Origin: DASZBX01 sp035943635
GTDB taxonomy: Bacteria > Actinomycetota > Actinomycetes > Streptomycetales > Catenulisporaceae
Assembly: GCA_035943635.1 (NCBI GenBank)
Contig: DASZBX010000072.1
Coordinates: 1 to 62,778, forward strand
Length of the DNA stretch: 62,778 nucleotides
Direction of reading: 5' to 3'
Below, piece by piece: positions 58,518 to 62,778 of the stretch (positions are counted from its first letter, which is position 1; every line of letters begins with the position of its first letter). The position numbers and the translations under genes are program-made. The notes beneath the pieces were generated by a model that had not been told where the DNA came from, searched no databases, and worked only from the letters and a program-made list of their open reading frames with translations.

Positions 58518-59636
58518 ATGACCGAGGAAGCGGTGCCGGAGAAGCCCACCATGGTGAAATGCCTGGTCTGGGACCTCGACAACACACTGTGGCAGGGCAC
58601 GCTGCTGGAGGACGGCGAGGTGGTGCTCGCCGAGGAGATCCGGGACACCGTCGTCGAGCTCGACTCGCGCGGCATCCTGCAGTCCGTGTGCAGCCGCAAC
58701 GACCACGACCTGGCCTGGGCCCGGCTGGAGGCGCTCGGGCTGGCGGAGTACTTCGTGCTGCCGGAGATCGGGTGGGGCCCGAAGTCCGACGCGGTGCGCC
58801 GGATCGCGGAGAAGCTGAACTTCGCCCTGGGCACGATCGCGTTCATCGACGACCAGCCGGCCGAACGGGCCGAGGTGAACTACCACCTGCCCGAGGTGCG
58901 CTGCTTCCCGGCCGAGGCGAGCGGGACGCTGACCGGGCTGCCCGCGTTCTCCCCGGCCACGGTCACCGTGGACTCGCGCCGCCGGCGGCAGATGTACCAG
59001 GCCGGGTTCCAGCGCGACGCCGAACGCGCGGACTACACCGGCGCGGACGAGGACTTCCTGCGTTCGCTGGAACTGGTGCTGCGGATCGGGCGGGCCACCG
59101 AGGAGGAGTTGTCCCGGGCCGAGGAGCTGACCCTGCGCACCAGCCAGATGAACGCGACCGGCGTGCACTACTCGCACGAGACGCTGCGCGGCCTGCTGCC
59201 CGACCCGGACCACGAGGTCCTGGTGGCGGCGATGAGCGACCGGTTCGGCCCGCACGGCGCGGTCGGGGTCATCCTGATCGAGAAGCACCCGCAGGTGTGG
59301 CACCTGCGGCTGCTGGCCACCTCCTGCCGGGTGGTCTCGTTCGGGGCCGGGTCGACCCTGCTGGCCTGGCTCGGCGACCAGGCGCACCGGGCCGGGGTGC
59401 ACTTCGTGGCCGACTTCAAACCGACCGACCGCAACCGGATGATGGAGGTCGCCTACCGGTTCGCCGGGTTCGACGACGAGCCCTGCGCCTGCCGCGAGGA
59501 CCTGGCCCCGGCCGGGGCCGCGGGGGTCGAGCGGCTGCACCTGCTGCCCTCGGCGTGGGCGGGTTCGACCACCACGCACCTGGACGCGGCCGACCTGACC
59601 GACGCGGCCGCGCTCCAGGTCGAGGCCGTCGCCTAG
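58518..59636 (+). CDS. fkbH: FkbH-like HAD-family glyceryl loading enzyme
   Basis: A 372-residue FkbH-like protein. ATG 58518 follows a strong GAGGAGGA site. The HAD motif DLDNTLWQG lies near residue 20, followed by VCSRNDHD (with a candidate acyl-carrying Cys), FIDDQPAERAEV and a C-terminal acyltransferase-like half. The family takes 1,3-bisphosphoglycerate, removes phosphate and loads the glyceryl unit onto the partner ACP, the first committed step to methoxymalonyl-ACP. It is last in the fkbK-J-I-H operon. The TAG stop (59634-59636) is part of a CTAG that begins a small inverted-repeat element, yet the C-terminus looks complete for the family. Confidence 0.93.
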   Translation: MTEEAVPEKPTMVKCLVWDLDNTLWQGTLLEDGEVVLAEEIRDTVVELDSRGILQSVCSRNDHDLAWARLEALGLAEYFVLPEIGWGPKSDAVRRIAEKLNFALGTIAFIDDQPAERAEVNYHLPEVRCFPAEASGTLTGLPAFSPATVTVDSRRRRQMYQAGFQRDAERADYTGADEDFLRSLELVLRIGRATEEELSRAEELTLRTSQMNATGVHYSHETLRGLLPDPDHEVLVAAMSDRFGPHGAVGVILIEKHPQVWHLRLLATSCRVVSFGAGSTLLAWLGDQAHRAGVHFVADFKPTDRNRMMEVAYRFAGFDDEPCACREDLAPAGAAGVERLHLLPSAWAGSTTTHLDAADLTDAAALQVEAVA

Positions 59637-59845
59637 ACGAGTTGTTCCGGATTCTGGCGCCTGAGCCGAGTTGCCGGTAAGCGCGCTGACCTGCCGGGTG
59701 AGTGCGCACGGCGAAACGGCTCAGCGGTGGTGGCTGGGCGTGCGCTGCGGTCGACCGCATACTCTGTCGTCTGCGGTTGGCCGCGGAGTGCGGCCAGGCG
59801 CCGCCGATCAGGCGTTTCGCCGCGTCAGAATTCGGAACAACTCGT
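59637..59845. mobile_element. MITE-like element with 23-bp terminal inverted repeats and CTAG flanks
   Basis: A 209-bp segment whose ends, 59637-59659 and 59823-59845, are inverted copies matching at 21 of 23 positions. CTAG is present immediately outside both ends (59633-59636 and 59846-59849), as expected for a 4-bp target duplication. A further 10-base inverted pair (59709-59718 and 59813-59822) lies inside, so much of the element can fold back. It holds no convincing gene and its base composition is less extreme than its surroundings. It looks like a non-autonomous element mobilised by an unlinked transposase; the family is not identified. Confidence 0.7.
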
Positions 59846-59874
59846 CTAGCGGTCAGGGGTCTGCGGAACTGACG

Positions 59875-59916
59875 CGCGATCGCCCCGGCGCCAAGGGTGC
59901 CGCCGGGGCGATCGCG
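59875..59916 (+). terminator. Perfect 16-bp hairpin downstream of fkbH
   Basis: Arms 59875-59890 and 59901-59916 are perfect complements around a 10-base loop, with no T-tract. It lies between the convergent fkbH and O-methyltransferase genes. It probably terminates the fkbK-J-I-H transcript; the inserted element now separates it from fkbH. Confidence 0.7.
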
Positions 59917-60055
59917 TGTGCGCGGGGACTTGGGACCTCACGCTGCTCCGCGGCATCATCGCGGCGGCGATCGACGCGTGCGCCGGGATCGAGTGCGGGC
60001 GTCCGGCTTCCGGGGTGTTTTCTCCCGGCCTCCTACCGGCCCTGAACAGCGCGAA

Positions 60056-60080
60056 CGGCCCGGATCACCGATCCGGGCCG
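60056..60080 (-). terminator. Hairpin terminator of the O-methyltransferase gene
   Basis: Arms 60056-60066 and 60070-60080 are perfect 11-base complements around a 3-base loop, 22 bases beyond the stop codon on the minus strand. The position fits a terminator for the minus-strand gene and could also stop read-through from the plus strand. Confidence 0.65.
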
Positions 60081-60102
60081 GAACTGTGCGAGACGTGGCC
60101 GG

Positions 60103-60768
60103 TCAGGCCTTGCGGCGGGCCAGGGTGACGCCGTCGGCGATGGTCAGCAGGCTGACCTCGACCCGGTCGTCGGCGCGCAGCAGGGCGTTGAGTTCGCGCA
60201 CGCCCAGGGTGTCCGGGTCCTGCGCCTCCGGGTCGGCCACCCGTCCGAACAGCAGCGTGTTGTCCACGACGATCAGGCCGCCGGGGCGCACCAGGGCCAG
60301 GCCCAGTTCGTAGTACTTCGGGTAGTTGACCTTGTCCGCGTCGATGAACACGAGGTCGAACCCGCCCTCGCCCTCCTCGGCCAGCAGCTTCTCCAGGGTC
60401 GTGCCGGCGTCGCCGATCCGCAGGTCGATCCGGTCGGCCACCCCGGCCCGGCGCCAGTACTCGGCCCCGATCTCCGGCCACCGGTCGTAGATGTCGCAGG
60501 TGATCAGGCGGCCGTCGGCCGGCAGGGCCCGGGCCAGGCACAGCGTGCTGTACCCGGTGAACGTGCCGACCTCCAGGATCGACCGGGCGCCGATCAGCCC
60601 GGCCAGCAGGGCCAGGAAGTGCCCCTCCTCGGCCGGCACCTGCATGGTCATCCCGCCGGGCAGGTCCGCCGTCTCCGCCCGCAGCCCGCGCAGCAGCTCG
60701 TCCTCCGGCGGGGAGACGTCCTGGATGTACTCGGTCAGTCGTGCGGTGATGGCGATCTGCTCAGCCAC
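60103..60768 (-). CDS. fkbG: FkbG-type SAM-dependent O-methyltransferase
   Basis: A 221-residue class I methyltransferase of the caffeoyl-CoA O-methyltransferase (methyltransf_3) type. The SAM-binding loop is ILEVGTFTGYST; the metal/substrate acids lie in FIDADKVNYPKYY and VVDNTLLFG. The start is taken as GTG 60768 because AAGGA lies five bases upstream; longer frames reaching 60849 or 60870 add Pro/Gly-rich residues unlike the family. It should methylate the hydroxyl of hydroxymalonyl-ACP (or its precursor) to give methoxymalonyl-ACP, completing the set encoded by the fkbK-J-I-H operon. Unlike the other four genes it is on the opposite strand, beyond the inserted element, and must have its own promoter in the 60769-61019 gap. 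Confidence 0.9.
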   Translation of the reverse strand: MAEQIAITARLTEYIQDVSPPEDELLRGLRAETADLPGGMTMQVPAEEGHFLALLAGLIGARSILEVGTFTGYSTLCLARALPADGRLITCDIYDRWPEIGAEYWRRAGVADRIDLRIGDAGTTLEKLLAEEGEGGFDLVFIDADKVNYPKYYELGLALVRPGGLIVVDNTLLFGRVADPEAQDPDTLGVRELNALLRADDRVEVSLLTIADGVTLARRKA

Positions 60769-60773
60769 GGTGA

Positions 60774-60778
60774 TCCTT
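60774..60778 (-). promoter_or_regulatory. Ribosome binding site deciding the O-methyltransferase start
   Basis: On the minus strand AAGGA precedes GTG 60768 by five bases. It supports the 221-residue form over upstream in-frame ATG codons. Confidence 0.6.
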
Positions 60779-61019
60779 CGCAGGGAGTGGTCAGGACGGT
60801 GCCCGCCGGACGGCCCCGGGCCGGCGTGCTCGCCGCGGGCCACGTCCATGCTGGCAGGGGCGGATAGCACGTGCGTGACGTCCCGGTGTCCGGCCCCGGC
60901 CCGGCGCGCTATCGCGGCGCGACCGGCCAGCCACGGGCCGCCGATAGGCTCCGAGGAGTGTCCATCCCTCCGTTTTCCGTCCCGTCCCGCGCCGCCTCGC
61001 CCGCCGGGCAGGCCCGTCG
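60779..61019. promoter_or_regulatory. Divergent intergenic region, presumed promoters
   Basis: About 240 bases separate the divergent O-methyltransferase and metallophosphoesterase genes, so at least one promoter in each direction is expected. No convincing -35/-10 pair is visible; a weak TAGGCT (60945-60950) is a possible -10 box for the plus strand. An 8-base palindrome GCACGTGC (60867-60874) could be an operator half. The function is inferred from gene arrangement only. Confidence 0.35.
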
Positions 61020-61895
61020 GTGACCGCGGACGGCGGCCTGTTCGCGATCAGCGACGTCCACGTCGGGCACCGGGAGAACCGGGAGCTGGTGGACCGGATC
61101 CGGCCGCGCTCGCCCCGGGACTGGCTGCTGATCGCCGGGGACGTGGCCGAACGCTTCGCCGACGTGGAGTGGGCCCTGGGCCGGCTGGCCGAACGGTACG
61201 CCACCGTGGTGTGGGCGCCCGGCAACCACGAGCTGTGGACGCCGCCCGGGGACCCGGTGACCCTGCGCGGGGTCGAGCGGTATGAGCGGCTGGTCGAGCT
61301 GTGCCGGGGCCTGGGCGTGCTGACCCCGCAGGACCCGTACCCGGTGTGGCCCGGCCCGGACGGACCGGTTCTGATCGCGCCGCTGTTCGTGCTCTACGAT
61401 TACAGCTTCCGGCCGCCGGGCGTCGCGACCAAGGAGGCGGCCCTCGCCCTCGCGCACGACACCGGGGTGGTGTGCACGGACGAGTTCCTCCTGCACCCGG
61501 ACCCGTACCCGACCCGCGAGGCGTGGTGCGAGGACCGGGTGACCGACACCGAGAAGCGCCTGCTGGCGTGCGACCCGGCCCTGCCCAAGGTGCTGGTCAA
61601 CCACTATCCGCTGGTGCGCACGCCGACCCGGATCCTGCGCCACCCGGTCTTCGCGCAATGGTGCGGCACCGAGCGCACGGCCGACTGGCACATCCGGTTC
61701 GGGGCCGCCGCGGTCGTGTACGGCCACCTGCACATCCCGCGCACCACCTGGCACGACGGCGTCCGGTTCGAGGAGGTCTCGCTCGGCTACCCGCGGGAGC
61801 GGCGGCTGGCCGGGATGGTGGCCGGCGGGCCGCGGCAGATCCTGCCGGACACCGGACTTCCCGCGGGCGTGTGGTTCGGGGCGGGGCGGATGTGA
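61020..61895 (+). CDS. Calcineurin-like metallophosphoesterase
   Basis: A 291-residue protein with the full set of metallophosphoesterase motifs: SDVHVGH near residue 11, GDVAE, GNHELW, a His in NHYPLV, and GHLHIPR. Together they build a dinuclear metal centre for phosphate ester hydrolysis. There is no signal peptide or membrane segment, so it is cytoplasmic. The GTG at 61020 is the earliest start giving the DxH motif; no good Shine-Dalgarno is seen. A 21-codon frame ends in TGA overlapping this GTG and could couple translation. The substrate is unknown. Similar enzymes occur next to phosphopantetheinyl transferase genes in actinomycetes, but no transferase is visible here. It stands 62 bases upstream of the type II thioesterase on the same strand and is probably co-transcribed with it. 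Confidence 0.85.
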   Translation: MTADGGLFAISDVHVGHRENRELVDRIRPRSPRDWLLIAGDVAERFADVEWALGRLAERYATVVWAPGNHELWTPPGDPVTLRGVERYERLVELCRGLGVLTPQDPYPVWPGPDGPVLIAPLFVLYDYSFRPPGVATKEAALALAHDTGVVCTDEFLLHPDPYPTREAWCEDRVTDTEKRLLACDPALPKVLVNHYPLVRTPTRILRHPVFAQWCGTERTADWHIRFGAAAVVYGHLHIPRTTWHDGVRFEEVSLGYPRERRLAGMVAGGPRQILPDTGLPAGVWFGAGRM

Positions 61896-61957
61896 GCGCG
61901 CGAACCCGCCCGGCGCCCGGTCCCGCGGCGCGACCCACCACCAGACAGGACGGCGAC

Positions 61958-62707
61958 ATGGACGACGAAAAGAACTGGTTCCGGCGCCTGCGGCCCGCGG
62001 CCGGGGCCGAGCACCGCCTGGTCTGCTTCCCGCACGCCGGCGGGGCCGCGACGTACTTCACGCCGATCGCCCGGGCCCTGGCCCCGCAGGTCGACGTCGT
62101 CGCGGTCCAGTACCCCGGCCGCCAGGACCGGCGCAACGAGCCGGGGATCGAGGACATCGGCGTGCTGGCCGACCGGATTTACGAGATCATGCGCACCTGG
62201 ACCAGCCGGCCGCTGGCCCTGTTCGGGCACAGCATGGGCGCGGTGATCGCGTTCGAGGTGGCCCGGCGGCTGCGGCGGGACAACCCCACCCAGGCGCTGC
62301 ACCTGTTCGCCTCCGGCCGCCGCGCGCCGCACCTGTACCGCGAGGAGTCGGTGCACCTGCGCGACGACGCCGGGATCGCCGCGGAGGTGCGTTCGCTCGG
62401 CGGCACCGAGTCCCAGCTGTTGCAGGACCCGGAGGTGCTGGAGATGATCCTGCCCGCCCTGCGCAGCGACTACCGCGCGGTGGAGACCTACCGCTACCGG
62501 CCCGGCGGCCCGCCGCCCTGCCCGATCACGGTCCTGACCGGCGACCAGGACCCGCACACCACGATCGAGGAGGCCCGGGAGTGGGACGAGCACGCGCAGG
62601 ACCCGTTCGAGCTGCGGGTCTTCAGCGGCGGGCACTTCTTCCTGGCCGGCAACGCGGCCGAGGTGCTGGCCATCCTGGCCAAGCACTTCGCCGGAACCGG
62701 GCCGTGA
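61958..62707 (+). CDS. Type II thioesterase (PKS editing)
   Basis: A 249-residue alpha/beta-hydrolase of the type II thioesterase (GrsT/RifR-like) family. Visible motifs are LVCFPHAGGAATYF at the N-terminus, VQYPGRQDRR, the nucleophile elbow GHSMGA (Ser near residue 95), LTGDQDPHT with the acidic residue, and GGHFFL with the catalytic His. The ATG at 61958 follows AGGA at about eight bases; longer in-frame versions would overlap the preceding gene. Such stand-alone thioesterases hydrolyse decarboxylated or mis-primed acyl groups from PKS carrier domains and so keep long assembly lines running. They do not form the macrolactone, which is the role of the TE fused to module 11. A type II TE is also found in the known bafilomycin cluster. 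Confidence 0.92.
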   Translation: MDDEKNWFRRLRPAAGAEHRLVCFPHAGGAATYFTPIARALAPQVDVVAVQYPGRQDRRNEPGIEDIGVLADRIYEIMRTWTSRPLALFGHSMGAVIAFEVARRLRRDNPTQALHLFASGRRAPHLYREESVHLRDDAGIAAEVRSLGGTESQLLQDPEVLEMILPALRSDYRAVETYRYRPGGPPPCPITVLTGDQDPHTTIEEAREWDEHAQDPFELRVFSGGHFFLAGNAAEVLAILAKHFAGTGP

Positions 62708-62730
62708 GCCGGCCCGCGCGGCGGCCCGGG

Positions 62731-62752
62731 GCCGGGCGCCCGCGGGCCCGGC
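62731..62752 (+). terminator. Possible hairpin terminator after the type II thioesterase
   Basis: Seven-base arms 62731-62737 and 62746-62752 pair around an 8-base GC-only loop, 24 bases after the stop codon. The region is so GC-rich that chance pairing is likely. The last 71 bases of the window contain no gene start that can be supported. Confidence 0.35.
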
Positions 62753-62778
62753 GCGGCCCGGACCCCGGCGGCCGGCCC

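Noticed and set aside
59671..60313. Small plus-strand open frames in the fkbH to methyltransferase gap
   Set aside because: They span the inverted-repeat element and the hairpins, lack ribosome binding sites, and show no recognisable protein features.
61301..61957. Longer version of the type II thioesterase starting inside the metallophosphoesterase gene
   Set aside because: The added residues are Arg/Pro-rich shadow sequence. The ATG at 61958 has AGGA upstream and gives the normal family length.

Overview
The window is extremely GC-rich (nearly every third codon position is G or C), has GTG starts and Shine-Dalgarno-like GGAGG/GAGGA sites, and is filled almost entirely by modular type I polyketide synthase (PKS) genes. 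This points to an actinomycete chromosome (Streptomyces, Kitasatospora or a relative) and to the 3' three quarters of a macrolide gene cluster.

Layout. Positions 1-56091 hold five collinear PKS genes on the + strand. The first is cut by the left edge inside a ketosynthase. They carry 11 extension modules (3+3+2+2+1) and a terminal thioesterase. Reading the acyltransferase (AT) motifs and reductive domains gives this order: methylmalonyl/KR; malonyl/KR; methylmalonyl/dead KR; methylmalonyl/KR; unusual AT (FAGH)/KR; malonyl/DH-KR; methylmalonyl/DH-KR; methylmalonyl/DH-ER-KR; methylmalonyl/KR; methylmalonyl/DH-KR; unusual AT (YAPH)/DH-KR/TE. This matches the bafilomycin/hygrolidin (16-membered plecomacrolide V-ATPase inhibitor) backbone position by position, including the C19 ketone that becomes the hemiketal and the C14 methoxy group. 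If so, only the loading module and part of the module 1 KS lie left of the window. Module numbers below assume this.

Positions 56211-59636 hold a tight + strand operon (fkbK-fkbJ-fkbI-fkbH type) that builds hydroxymalonyl-ACP from a glyceryl unit. The fifth enzyme, the FkbG-type O-methyltransferase that completes methoxymalonyl-ACP, is encoded convergently at 60103-60768. Between them lies a 209-bp MITE-like element with 23-bp inverted ends and CTAG on both sides, inserted exactly at the fkbH stop codon, followed by two strong hairpins that look like convergent terminators.

Positions 61020-62707 hold a calcineurin-like metallophosphoesterase and a type II (editing) thioesterase. No regulator, P450, glycosyltransferase, transporter, RNA gene or CRISPR array is visible; such genes, if present, lie outside the window.

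How it works together: the five synthases pass the chain through docking domains. Malonyl- and methylmalonyl-CoA are taken from metabolism, and methoxymalonyl-ACP is supplied by the fkbG-K set, probably to module 5 and possibly to module 11. The terminal TE closes the ring, and the type II TE clears stalled chains. The least conventional parts are the module 11 AT and KS, the module 10 DH and KR motif changes, and the mobile-like element.
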